Translations under genes and position numbers: made by a program | The notes under the pieces: model-generated | What the model was told of the DNA's origin: nothing | Seen by the model: the letters and a program-made list of their open reading frames with translations, nothing else | Database searches by the model: none | Part shown: one piece after another, positions 36,802 through 44,938 of the stretch | Layout of the letters: every line of letters begins with the position of its first letter | How positions within the stretch are numbered: the stretch's first letter is position 1 | DNA from: Nostoc sp. C052 | Lineage (GTDB): Bacteria > Cyanobacteriota > Cyanobacteriia > Cyanobacteriales > Nostocaceae | Assembly: GCF_013393905.1 (NCBI RefSeq) | Contig: NZ_CP040272.1 | Location: 4,770,001 to 4,834,000, forward strand | DNA length: 64,000 nt | Direction: 5' to 3'

Positions 36802-37710
36802 ATGAAACTACAAGATTTTTTGGGAAAAGAGGATAAATGGGGATTCGAGGCGATCGCTGAAGATGCAGACTTATCTCGTCAGATTCAGGTATTGTTAATT
36901 GGTTTAGGTTTGCTGGAACCCCCAGCCGATGGGAAGTTTGGCCCTGTTTCTGTGATAGCTCTCAAAAAGTTTCAAGAATTAACAAAGACTGGAGAGAGTG
37001 ACTTTGTAGGAGCAGTCACAGCCAAAGAACTGATTGAAACTAAACTAGACGATCTTCCTAAACCCCCCTTAAAACTTGGTAATGACATTGCTAGCAGGAT
37101 TGTGAAATACTTGCAATCTAAAGATTACCAGGTATTCACCAATCCCAAAGAATACAATATTGTTTATATAGAAGGTATAAATGGAGACTGGACTCTCAAT
37201 AGTGATGCACCCAATGAATTTAACGACCGGCGGATTGTTATTGAAGTCGTAAATGGTGTTCCCAAAATCGTAGATCACTGGGAAGCCACTACAGAACCAG
37301 GCAAGTACTACACTGATAATCCGATGAATCCCAAAGGAGCAGCTAGGATTCAGTTTGGACAATATAAAGCTTGGGCTGTTGGTACTCACGGCACAGCAGA
37401 ACCTCACGAAGCATTAGTGCAAGTTGGAGATATCACTGTCTGTAGAGATTTGAACAAGGATTTTAAACGCACTGGCGACAAGCTTGATACAGGTGATAAT
37501 TTTTACGTGAATCAACACTACGGCTTTGATTTTCCCCGGAGTGATATTCGTCGTGCCAGTGCGGGTTGTTTAGTCGGACGTACTCGTGAGGGACATAGAG
37601 AGTTTATGGCGATTATTAAACAAGACCGTCGTTATGTCGCTAATGGCAAATATACTTTCTACACTAGCGTGATTCCTGGGGATGATTTACTGAAAACGTT
37701 TCCAGGATAG
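36802..37710 (+). CDS. Peptidoglycan-binding protein with an L,D-transpeptidase-like C-terminal region
   Basis: 302 residues, no signal peptide seen. Residues 22-80 are a PG_binding_1 three-helix domain (SRQIQVLLIGLGLLEPPADG, KFGPVSVIALKKFQELT). The C-terminal half has a pattern like a YkuD-type active site: HYGFDFPRSDI followed by RRASAGCLVGRTREGHREFM (about residues 240-273), where the His and the Cys of S-x-G-C would be catalytic. The spacing differs from ordinary L,D-transpeptidases, and similar proteins occur in phage or cyanobacterial lysis settings. A wall-modifying role is likely but not proven. A MITE follows 64 bp downstream. Confidence 0.65.
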   Translation: MKLQDFLGKEDKWGFEAIAEDADLSRQIQVLLIGLGLLEPPADGKFGPVSVIALKKFQELTKTGESDFVGAVTAKELIETKLDDLPKPPLKLGNDIASRIVKYLQSKDYQVFTNPKEYNIVYIEGINGDWTLNSDAPNEFNDRRIVIEVVNGVPKIVDHWEATTEPGKYYTDNPMNPKGAARIQFGQYKAWAVGTHGTAEPHEALVQVGDITVCRDLNKDFKRTGDKLDTGDNFYVNQHYGFDFPRSDIRRASAGCLVGRTREGHREFMAIIKQDRRYVANGKYTFYTSVIPGDDLLKTFPG

Positions 37711-37774
37711 AAACAATGGGTAATGGGTAGCGGTTTTTGTTGTGATGCAATTTGTGTTCTGGATGCACAACTGT

Positions 37775-38007
37775 CATTGGTGTCAACTTAAGCTAAAACC
37801 CTTTTCGTTTCTAGCCTCTGGCTGGAAATGCAACTCAAAAGCGGCTCTGCCGCGAGTTCGAGAGGCGGAGCCTCAACGACGAGCATTCCCAGTCGGAGAC
37901 TGGGAACGAGGCAAAGTCAAATTAAGGTTTTGAAACCCACGGAGGTGGGTTTTATTTGTATAGACGCGGTTTCTAACCGCCCGTTTCACGTTAAGTTGAT
38001 ACCAATG
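37775..38007. mobile_element. MITE of the CATTGGTGTCAACTTAA family, copy 5, with 9-bp target duplication
   Basis: 233 bp. Left end CATTGGTGTCAACTTAA, right end TTAAGTTGATACCAATG (one mismatch). CACAACTGT is repeated directly on both sides (37766-37774 and 38008-38016). The core carries the same hairpin modules as copy 4 in reverse order, plus an extra right arm (TTTGTATAGACGCGGTTTCT) shared with copy 2. Open frames at 37742-38031 are products of the element, not genes. Confidence 0.92.
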
Positions 38008-38044
38008 CACAACTGTGAACCTCTACTGTGAGAAGTAATTTTGT

Positions 38045-38626
38045 CTAACCTTGTTCTTGTGGTTGCCCTATTTGTGCCGTCAGTTTCTCTTTATCTTGCC
38101 TGCGTTTTTTGGCGTAAAGTTGAATAGTGACTGCCATTAAAATAATCATGGCGAAAATAGCCCAGGCAGCGATATCTGTCGGTAGATTATTTTTAAACAC
38201 AGCCAGCAGGACGATCGCTACTAACATAACTGTAGGTGCTTCATTTAAAGCACGTAATTGCTGACCACTCCAACGACACTCATCTACTGCTAATTTCTTC
38301 ATCAGCCGAGCGCAGTAATGATGATAGCCAACTAAAATAGCCACAAACAGCAGTTTGATGTGCAACCAACCCTCTTTTAAAATATCCGGTTCAGTGCTTA
38401 CTAAACCGATGGCCATTGCGATCGTCACGTACATTCCTGGGTTAGTGATGATATAGTAAAGGCGCTTTTCCATAATTTGATACTGATTTTTCAGTATCGT
38501 TTGTGCTGGTTCCGGTTCAAGGTTAGCTTCAACGTGATATATAAAAAGACGTACTAAGTAGAATAAACCAGCAAACCAAACTACAAATCCGACAATATGA
38601 AAAGCTTTAAACCAGGAATAAGCCAT
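38045..38626 (-). CDS. hemJ: Protoporphyrinogen oxidase HemJ
   Basis: Catalyses oxidation of protoporphyrinogen IX to protoporphyrin IX, the last common step of haem and chlorophyll synthesis, in the membrane. 193 residues, four to five helices. The conserved His of the first helix (FKAFHIVGFVVWFAGLFYLVR) and the following YHVEA segment, then NPGMYVTIAMAIGL and the WLHIKLLFVAILVGYHHYC region are typical of HemJ; the His and Lys residues are thought to bind haem b. Length and topology match the cyanobacterial enzyme. Single-gene transcript as far as can be seen. Confidence 0.92.
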   Translation of the reverse strand: MAYSWFKAFHIVGFVVWFAGLFYLVRLFIYHVEANLEPEPAQTILKNQYQIMEKRLYYIITNPGMYVTIAMAIGLVSTEPDILKEGWLHIKLLFVAILVGYHHYCARLMKKLAVDECRWSGQQLRALNEAPTVMLVAIVLLAVFKNNLPTDIAAWAIFAMIILMAVTIQLYAKKRRQDKEKLTAQIGQPQEQG

Positions 38627-38867
38627 GAATCATAATCTCCTTTACTTGTAATGGTAATAAAAAGTAGTCAGGAGCCAGAATTCAGAATATTCCACCCGTG
38701 ATAAAGATGGAATTTTAACAATAAATAACATTTGAATTCTGCCACTTAATCTTTCATTTAGTGGACTACAGTGATGATTTTGCATCCTCCACTAATTGAT
38801 TCTGAATTCTGACTCCTGAATTCTGACATTCATTTTTATAATATCGATTTTTGCCAAAGCTATATTC

Positions 38868-39719
38868 TCAACGATCATCTTTACGACGCACAAAGGGTAA
38901 AAGGTCTTCCAAAATTGTTTCGTGATAGTGTTCTTGAGGATAATGTCCGACGTTATTAAGTTTTATTAATTCGGTATTTGGTACGGAATTGGCAAAGTTT
39001 TCGGCAATGTCTACAGGTAGCCAAGGGTCAATCATACCCCATTGAATCAGAATTGGTTGTTGCCATTCTTTAAAGCCAGATTGTATTTCTGTCATAGCGG
39101 AATCAAGTTGTAAGTTGCGAATACTTGACAAGAGACTTCTACCAGATGAAGAAGCAGTTAAAAATGGTTTTCGATAAACATCTAAATCTTTATCTCCTAT
39201 GCGATAACGGCTTCCACCTTCTAGCGTCCGGTCAACTAATAGAGGGTCTTGGGTCATTATTTCACCAGCCAAAGGTAAACCCATTTGTTTAATTTTCCAG
39301 GGTAATTTGGCAGCAGTTGAAATTGGTGTATTTAAAATAGCTAAATTAGCAATTTGGTCTGGATGACGCAAGGCATATTGTAGCCCTACAGAACCTAAAA
39401 AGCCTTGGACAACTAACGAAAAATGTTCAAGTTCTAAAGCTTTAATAAATCCTTCTAAAGCTGTAATAAAAGCATCGGGAGTGTAAGCAAAATCTCGTTT
39501 TTCTGGTTTGGCAGAAAAGCCGTAACCAATCCAATCTGGGGCGATCGCTCTTGTCCCCTGATTCGCCAACGCAGGTATAATATGACGCCAGCTGTAACTT
39601 TGTGAAACTAAGCCATGTAGCAGCAACACAGGCGCTAAGTCACTTCTGCCAATTGGTAAAGATTCCCGATAAAACCATTCCAGTGAATCTACATTGATTT
39701 TATGTTCTGTTATTGACAC
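38868..39719 (-). CDS. Alpha/beta hydrolase-fold protein lacking the nucleophile serine
   Basis: 283 residues. The fold markers are present: LLLHGLVSQSYSWRHIIPAL (oxyanion HG), GTRAIAPDWIGYGFSAKP, the acid region WGMIDPWLP and the catalytic His in LNNVGHYPQEH. The nucleophile elbow, normally G-x-S-x-G or VVQDWGG, reads SLVVQGFLGSVGL, so the Ser/Asp position is Gly. It may be a non-enzymatic member or use another residue. Similar sequences with QG at this place occur in cyanobacteria as I recall, so it need not be a mutation of this strain only. Function unknown. Confidence 0.75.
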   Translation of the reverse strand: MSITEHKINVDSLEWFYRESLPIGRSDLAPVLLLHGLVSQSYSWRHIIPALANQGTRAIAPDWIGYGFSAKPEKRDFAYTPDAFITALEGFIKALELEHFSLVVQGFLGSVGLQYALRHPDQIANLAILNTPISTAAKLPWKIKQMGLPLAGEIMTQDPLLVDRTLEGGSRYRIGDKDLDVYRKPFLTASSSGRSLLSSIRNLQLDSAMTEIQSGFKEWQQPILIQWGMIDPWLPVDIAENFANSVPNTELIKLNNVGHYPQEHYHETILEDLLPFVRRKDDR

Positions 39720-39732
39720 GTTATTTTCCTAT

Positions 39733-39835
39733 ATTGGGCATTGGGAATTGGGCATGGGGCATTGGGCATTGAGCATTAGTTATTCTTTCTTCCTCAGCTT
39801 CCCCTGCCTCCCCATGCTCCCTCATCCCCCCATTC
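39733..39835. repeat. Degenerate GGGCATTGGGCATT short-repeat tract
   Basis: Several units of ATTGGGCATTGGGAATTGGG type, followed by CCCCTGCCTCCCCATGCTCCC. Such tracts are typical short tandem repeats in Nostoc spacers. Similar tracts are found at 46443-46570. Confidence 0.6.
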
Positions 39836-40928
39836 CCTGAGAAATAATCATCTCACGAATTGCATAAGCTGTAGCGGGTGCTAGTAAAACGCCATTGCGA
39901 TAGTGTCCGGTAGCTAGGAGGACGTTACTAAAGCCTGGCAACTTACCAATAACTGGGGCTGGGCGTCCTTCAGGACGGGGACGTAAGCCTGACCAGGTGC
40001 GGAGAATAGTTGCTGTGGCTAACTCTGGACAAAATGCGATCGCTTGTTCTCTAACAGATTCCAAAAGTTCTTGATTGGGCGGTATATCATCGTCATTGCT
40101 GGGAAATTCCACTGTTGCGCCTATCCAATAATCTCCACCACCCACAGGAACAATATGGACATCGTTACCCGTTATCGCTGGCTGGAAGTCGGGATTACCT
40201 AATGGATGCCCTACACGTACTTGCAACGCTTGCCCCAGTACGGGGCGGATATTAATTATCTGATTTAATTTTGCTGTCAGTGGTGTTGAACCTAACCCTG
40301 CTGCAATGACAAACCAATCAGCAGCTATTTTTCCTTCTGTAGTTTCAAGTTGATGGCAAAATTCAGGTGTTGAGGTTGGGGCATCCAAAACAGTTACGCC
40401 AAATTTGAAAGTTACACCATTTTGCTGGGCAGCCTCAACTAAAGCTAATGTCAGGGCAGTTGGATCAAGTTGGCGATCTTGGGGAGAATAGACAGCACCA
40501 GTAATTTTTTCGTTATTAATTTGAGGACAGATATTCTGGAGTTTAGCCGTGTCCCAAATTTCTAAATTCCAGCTTTGAGAATGGCGAATTTCTACTAGTT
40601 TTTCCCATACTGACATCTCCTCTAGGGAGGAATCAGATAAAAGCATGAGAATTCCCTGACGATTAAAAGGAATTTTGCAGCTTGTTAAAGCTTCTAGTTC
40701 AGGAATCAAGGTTTCATAGCGTTGGATGCTAGTTTGCCGCATCTGCCAAGCCTTACCCTTGATTTTTTGGCTGATTGCGCCCATTAAAACGCCAAGTGCA
40801 GCGCCCGTGGAAGCTTGTGCTGGTGGTTGGCGATCGCAAACTGTGATTTTCAGTCCTTTTACTAGACTCAATTCGTAAGCGATCGCAGCCCCAACTACAC
40901 CACAACCGATAATAACTACATGACTCAT
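39822..40928 (-). CDS. FAD-dependent amino-acid/glycine oxidase (ThiO-like)
   Basis: 368 residues from the ATG at 40928. The FAD site VVIIGCGVVGAAIAYEL is at residues 3-19. GVLMGAISQKIKG, TAKLQNICPQI, GAVYSPQDRQLDP and the C-terminal WSGLRPRPEGRPAPVIG plus GHYRNGVLLAPATA are features of the DAO family, with the RPRP/GHYRNG segments strongly like glycine oxidase ThiO, which supplies the imine for thiazole in thiamine synthesis. The upstream in-frame Met at 40985 would add 19 residues encoded by a GATGAGG repeat and is rejected. Substrate, glycine or another amino acid, is inferred. Confidence 0.85.
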   Translation of the reverse strand: MSHVVIIGCGVVGAAIAYELSLVKGLKITVCDRQPPAQASTGAALGVLMGAISQKIKGKAWQMRQTSIQRYETLIPELEALTSCKIPFNRQGILMLLSDSSLEEMSVWEKLVEIRHSQSWNLEIWDTAKLQNICPQINNEKITGAVYSPQDRQLDPTALTLALVEAAQQNGVTFKFGVTVLDAPTSTPEFCHQLETTEGKIAADWFVIAAGLGSTPLTAKLNQIINIRPVLGQALQVRVGHPLGNPDFQPAITGNDVHIVPVGGGDYWIGATVEFPSNDDDIPPNQELLESVREQAIAFCPELATATILRTWSGLRPRPEGRPAPVIGKLPGFSNVLLATGHYRNGVLLAPATAYAIREMIISQGMGG

Positions 40929-41034
40929 TGCTGTTTTGAAGCCAAGATGGGAGAGATGCGAGAGATGAGGGAACAGGGGGAGCAATTTTTACTCTCCCTA
41001 TTTCCTCATCTTTTTAGAGCATCTTACATTGCGC

Positions 41035-41496
41035 TTAACTTGCCTCTGTGCTGGTCTTAGGAAGTAGGTCGAGGAATTTGTCAATGTCTGCGAAAGCAGC
41101 CTGGGATTGGTTCAAGGCAACTAGAGGATTGCCAGCACTAGTAGCTTTATCGAGTTTAACCAGGTCTTTAAAAAAATCTCGCGTTATTTGACGTGCTGTG
41201 GGTTGGTCTTTGGGTAGAAGGTTGGGAGTGACATAAGTCAGATTCAGCTTTGCTTCTGTTATGGGCCCATGTATAAAGTTACGCACATTGATCCAATCAC
41301 CTTGTTTTATTAGAGTTGTCAACTCTTCTGAGCGATCGCGCACAGCCTGAATTTCAGGAACATAAGCCTGAATTTTTTCCAGTTGTACTGCTGTGTAAGT
41401 TGGAGGTGCGATCGCAACACCAGGGCCACCACAACTAATCAGAAATGTGGCCAATAATACTAGAAAAAACGAAAAAATCGAGCGTTGACGCACCAT
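41035..41496 (-). CDS. psbQ: Photosystem II lipoprotein PsbQ (CyanoQ)
   Basis: 153 residues. An N-terminal signal peptide with lipobox LISC (Cys-22) anchors it to the lumenal side of the thylakoid membrane. The mature part is a four-helix bundle (VQLEKIQAYVPEIQAVRDR ... WINVRNFIHGPI ... LNLTYVTPNLLPKDQPTARQ ... VKLDKATSAG ... FADIDKFLDLLPK). CyanoQ stabilises the oxygen-evolving complex and photosystem II dimers. Length and features match. Confidence 0.92.
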   Translation of the reverse strand: MVRQRSIFSFFLVLLATFLISCGGPGVAIAPPTYTAVQLEKIQAYVPEIQAVRDRSEELTTLIKQGDWINVRNFIHGPITEAKLNLTYVTPNLLPKDQPTARQITRDFFKDLVKLDKATSAGNPLVALNQSQAAFADIDKFLDLLPKTSTEAS

Positions 41497-41858
41497 ATAT
41501 TCAACTTAATTGCTTTTGGTTTACCGATTCACAGTGTCATTTTAGATCGCTAGCGCAATAATTTATCGTTCTCCTCAACTCAGGATTTTGCACAAAATCT
41601 TGATATTTTCTCTAAAGGGCAGAGTTCCATCTGCTTTTGAATAATTTTTAAGTACAATTACTTAATAGGTGTTAACCAGTCCCAATCAGAAGCAACTTTT
41701 GGCTTCTGTTAGTCACGAAAATTGTTAGGAAAATATGATTTAGAGTTGCTAAATCTCAAAGCTCTTGATAAGCTGAAACACCAATCATATAAGCCTTCTG
41801 GCGGTTTTTATGTCTTCACATCCTTGAAGATGCCGACGCGATATAGGAGTGTTTTTTA
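41497..41858. other. Intergenic region between psbQ and the 41859 gene
   Basis: Divergent spacer carrying the promoters of psbQ (minus) and of 41859 (plus). AT-rich; I see no gene or repeat family in it. AGGAG at 41844-41848 serves the next gene. Confidence 0.4.
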
Positions 41859-42287
41859 GTGAACGCAGCTGAACAGGCAACGAACCTTGAACTCGCCAGC
41901 AACATAGCTACGGTAGTTAATTTGTTCAAATTCGAGTTTCCTGATGCCAAATCCGATCTCAAACCCTGGAAGAATGATCCAGAAACTAGGGAGTTAGTCG
42001 ATCCAGATTCTATAGATATTGGCTTTCACTTTCCTGGTATTAGCAAATCTTGGCGAAGTCGTAGCATTTTAATTCAAATCCGATTTTATCAAGATCCGAT
42101 CAACAATTCCCGCCGTGCGATCGGCATAGAGGTAGCTGGATTCGATCATCGCGGTGAAGCGTGGCGACTTTCTACGGTAGAAAACTGGAATGTTGTCGGT
42201 GCATCTTCGCCTTCTGGTGAAATTGCGGATAAGCTCAAACAGATTTGCCGACAGATTTTAGAAGTTTTTAATAAACCAAGTGAATAA
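41859..42287 (+). CDS. Conserved cyanobacterial hypothetical protein
   Basis: 142 residues, soluble, starting at GTG with AGGAG eleven bases upstream. The centre (DPDSIDIGFHFPGISKSWRS; RSILIQIRFYQDP; RRAIGIEVAGFDHRGEAWRL) forms a beta-rich core; the C-terminal helix is IADKLKQICRQILEVF. I do not recognise a functional family. It ends three bases before a terminator hairpin, so it is a single-gene unit. Confidence 0.7.
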   Translation: MNAAEQATNLELASNIATVVNLFKFEFPDAKSDLKPWKNDPETRELVDPDSIDIGFHFPGISKSWRSRSILIQIRFYQDPINNSRRAIGIEVAGFDHRGEAWRLSTVENWNVVGASSPSGEIADKLKQICRQILEVFNKPSE

Positions 42288-42320
42288 AAAACTCCACGCC
42301 ACTTGCCGGATGGAGTTTTT
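42286..42320. terminator. Bidirectional Rho-independent terminator
   Basis: AAAAACTCCA pairs with TGGAGTTTTT around the loop CGCCACTTGCCGGA. The A-run and T-run make it work for both strands. It ends the 41859 gene; the PadR gene converges from the other side. Confidence 0.8.
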
Positions 42321-42412
42321 GGGCATAGGGTATGGGGAAGAAGTTAGCAATGCCCAATGCCCCAAGCGACGTGTCAAGAAATAATGATAAATTCCTTGTA
42401 GAGACGGCGATT

Positions 42413-42456
42413 TATCGCGTCTTTGATTTATCGCGTCTCTAATTCATCGCGTCTCT
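42413..42456. repeat. Tandem TTTATCGCGTCT repeats
   Basis: Three to four degenerate units of GATTTATCGCGTCTCTAAT type in tandem, just after the PadR stop codon. Confidence 0.7.
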
Positions 42457-42461
42457 CTAAC

Positions 42462-43088
42462 TTATTTCTCAGCTAGAATCGCGTAAATTTCCCGTTTAAC
42501 TTGCTCTAAAAGCTCACGCACCCGATTTATCCGCTCTATATTGCCACTACGAGCAACCTGCACCACAGCAGCAGCTAATTCTGTGGCGGCATTCCGCAAC
42601 TCAATAAACTCTTGGGGCTTACCTGTAACGAAACCTTTGAAGGTATCCCAAGGAGAGTCTGAAGGTTCTTGCCGGGTACGTTCTGCTAATAATTGTCTAC
42701 CCTCATCCGTAATCGTGTAAATCCGCTTACCGCCTTCCTGTGCGCTCTTGAGATAACCACCTTCCTCCAGTAATTGGAGTGTTGGATACACTGAGCCAGG
42801 ACTGAGACGACGGAAACCACCATAACGAGTTTCCATTTCTTTAATCAGATCGTAACCATGACTAGGATGCTCGGATAACAATTCCAGCAGAATGAACTTG
42901 ATGTCACCCCGACGAGTCCGGTGTTCATCTCCCCAACCACGACCAAACATTTCATGACCAAAGTGTTTCTCATGATGTCTGCCATGATGCTTGTCATGGC
43001 CAAACCAAGACCTGACAAGCAATGAGTCCTCTTCGCTAACTCCTGCCCATGCAGGTGCGCCAAAACGTGACCGAAAGTGTCTAAACAT
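42462..43088 (-). CDS. PadR-family transcriptional regulator with His-rich N-terminus
   Basis: 208 residues from the ATG at 43088 (a TTG at 43106 is the only earlier option). The winged helix is RGDIKFILLELLSEHPSHGY DLIKEMETRYGGFRRLSPGSVYPTLQLLEEGGYL (about residues 58-112, split), typical PadR. The C-terminal helices mediate dimerisation. Unusually the N-terminus is rich in histidine (HDKHHGRHHEKHFGHEMFGR, about 31-50), which could bind Ni, Co, Zn or Cu. Upstream, three 10-bp units CGATATATCG are probable operators, so it likely represses itself. Single gene, transcribed away from the hydrolase at 43314. Confidence 0.88.
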   Translation of the reverse strand: MFRHFRSRFGAPAWAGVSEEDSLLVRSWFGHDKHHGRHHEKHFGHEMFGRGWGDEHRTRRGDIKFILLELLSEHPSHGYDLIKEMETRYGGFRRLSPGSVYPTLQLLEEGGYLKSAQEGGKRIYTITDEGRQLLAERTRQEPSDSPWDTFKGFVTGKPQEFIELRNAATELAAAVVQVARSGNIERINRVRELLEQVKREIYAILAEK

Positions 43089-43116
43089 AAGTAAATCTCT
43101 AATCAACTTTCTCTAA

Positions 43117-43156
43117 TATACGATATATCGGAATATATCGCGATATATCGGAATAG
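43117..43156. promoter_or_regulatory. Tandem CGATATATCG palindromes, probable PadR operator
   Basis: CGATATATCG (43121-43130), GAATATATCG (43131-43140) and CGATATATCG (43141-43150) stand head to tail 33 bases upstream of the PadR start. The 10-bp spacing places all on one helix face. Binding is inferred. Confidence 0.6.
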
Positions 43157-43313
43157 AATTTTGATGGAGATTTGTGAAGTAATATCGATTTGAAAAATGA
43201 TTGCAACAGATAAATTCACGCCAAGCCAGACGCACCAAGGCAATTCCCAATCCAAAATCTAAAATCCAAAATTGGTACAAGCAACCCTGCCAACACCGTA
43301 AAGAATAGCCAAG

Positions 43314-44222
43314 CTAGTCGAAGCTGTTCAAATAGCGAGGAGTCTGTACTTGTTGGACAAAAGACTCTACCAACTGCAAATATTGTGAACCAGCAACTAC
43401 TGCGGTATTGTTGTGATCTGCTCCTGGAACCAACAATAGTTGCTTTGGTTCGGGTGCAGTAGCATAAAGTTTTTCGCTCATAAAAGAGGGTACAGTCGAA
43501 TCAGCAGCGCCATGAATGAATAAAACTGGCATTTTTAAATTTGGCAATTTTTTAATGGATTCAAACCGCTGTGTCAAGATTAAATCCACCGGAAACATCC
43601 AAAACATATTTCGATAAGTGATTAAATCGCGGATGGATGTAAAAGAGCTTTCTACGATTAAACCAGCAGCTTGTGGGTGTTTGACTGCCAAATCGAGGGC
43701 TATTGCACCCCCTAGAGAATGTCCATAAATAAAAATTTGGCTGGGTAGAATCTCTTGTTGCTGTACCAAGTAATTCCAAGCTGTAGCTGCATCTTCATAA
43801 ACCTGCTTTTCATTAGGAAAGCTGCCTTCACTGCGACCATAACCCCGATAATCAATCAGTAATACCGAAAACCCTAGCTGATGAAACCTGTTAGCATGAG
43901 TTATATTTGCGCCAATATTGATACCATTTCCGTGTAAGTATAGCAACACCTTGGCATTGGGTTGCTTGGCTTTTATCCACCAACCGTGGATGTGTTCTAC
44001 CTGGCCTGTTTTACCAGGTACAGCCAACCAAACCTCTTTGTAAGCAAGATTAAAAAACTCTGGTGTCTTTTCAATAACAGCAGAGGGAAAGAAAATAAAC
44101 CGAGGTTGCCCAATAAAAAGAACTAGACAGATAACACAGTAGGCGAACGCTGCAATTATCCCAGCCCAGAGTAGCCTCTGGGAAAATACTTGTATTATAA
44201 ATTGCAGACTGTTAATTTTCAT
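43314..44222 (-). CDS. Membrane-anchored alpha/beta hydrolase
   Basis: 302 residues from the ATG at 44222. A membrane helix (LLWAGIIAAFAYCVICLVLF, about 16-35) precedes the hydrolase domain. LLYLHGNGINIG gives the oxyanion hole, IYGHSLGGAIAL the nucleophile Ser, HGAADSTVP the Asp and VPGADHNN the His. It belongs to the ABHD13/17-like group of serine hydrolases. The 23 extra residues of the earlier Met at 44291 add a second hydrophobic stretch and seem unneeded. Substrate unknown. Confidence 0.88.
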   Translation of the reverse strand: MKINSLQFIIQVFSQRLLWAGIIAAFAYCVICLVLFIGQPRFIFFPSAVIEKTPEFFNLAYKEVWLAVPGKTGQVEHIHGWWIKAKQPNAKVLLYLHGNGINIGANITHANRFHQLGFSVLLIDYRGYGRSEGSFPNEKQVYEDAATAWNYLVQQQEILPSQIFIYGHSLGGAIALDLAVKHPQAAGLIVESSFTSIRDLITYRNMFWMFPVDLILTQRFESIKKLPNLKMPVLFIHGAADSTVPSFMSEKLYATAPEPKQLLLVPGADHNNTAVVAGSQYLQLVESFVQQVQTPRYLNSFD

Positions 44223-44416
44223 ACCCTGGATTTTAACTTTTAAGGTATGTATTATAACAATAAAAATACTTACTTTAAGGCACACTAGCATTTTAAAATG
44301 CGGGATTAAGCCATTCTCAAAAAAATTTATCCTAAAATCAAATATCCAGTAAATTTACGTATGCAAATTGGAGTGTTCTCAATGAATAGTAGAATTAGGC
44401 CATAGAGGAAAAGATT

Positions 44417-44881
44417 GTGACGCTCTTAAACGAAGCTCAATTAGAGCAATTAAAGGAAATAACCACACATCTGCGACAAGCAAGACAAGAAAAATCCATC
44501 CGCATAGAAGAAATCGCCTCTCAAACAATGATTCGAGCAGGTATTTTGCAAGCTTTAGAAGAAGAAAGATTTGAAGAATTACCTGAGCCGATTTTTCTTC
44601 AAGGATTCATCCGTCGTTATGGAGATGCTTTAGGGCTTGATGGAAATGCTTTATCATACAGCCTGATAACCAATGTTGTCCGTGAAGATTCCAAAAATGC
44701 TCATAAGAATTCAGACAACAAAGGAAATACATACATACCTCTTGTTCTGACCTATATTTTATTACTGGTCGGTGCATCAGCTGGTCTTCTTCATATACTT
44801 AATCCACAGCTTACAGCTGAATCCCCGACTCCAGAAAACAACGATCAACAGTCAATAGTCAGTAATCAGACTAACAAATGA
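44417..44881 (+). CDS. RodZ-like helix-turn-helix membrane protein
   Basis: 154 residues, GTG start with AGAGGAAA upstream. Residues 12-80 are the RodZ-type HTH_25 domain (LRQARQEKSIRIEEIASQTM, ILQALEEERFEELPEPIFLQ, GFIRRYGDALGLD), which in RodZ binds MreB. A single membrane helix (IPLVLTYILLLVGASAGLLHI, about 107-127) follows, with a short polar tail. The periplasmic RodZ C-domain is missing, so it is a short form common in cyanobacteria. A role in cell shape is inferred. Confidence 0.85.
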   Translation: MTLLNEAQLEQLKEITTHLRQARQEKSIRIEEIASQTMIRAGILQALEEERFEELPEPIFLQGFIRRYGDALGLDGNALSYSLITNVVREDSKNAHKNSDNKGNTYIPLVLTYILLLVGASAGLLHILNPQLTAESPTPENNDQQSIVSNQTNK

Positions 44882-44938
44882 CTAAGAAAGTAAAGGGAGT
44901 GGGGAGAAGAATTAATGACCAATGCCCAATGCCCATTT

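Noticed and set aside
37742..38031. Two open frames of 63 and 67 codons
   Set aside because: Produced by the MITE at 37775-38007.
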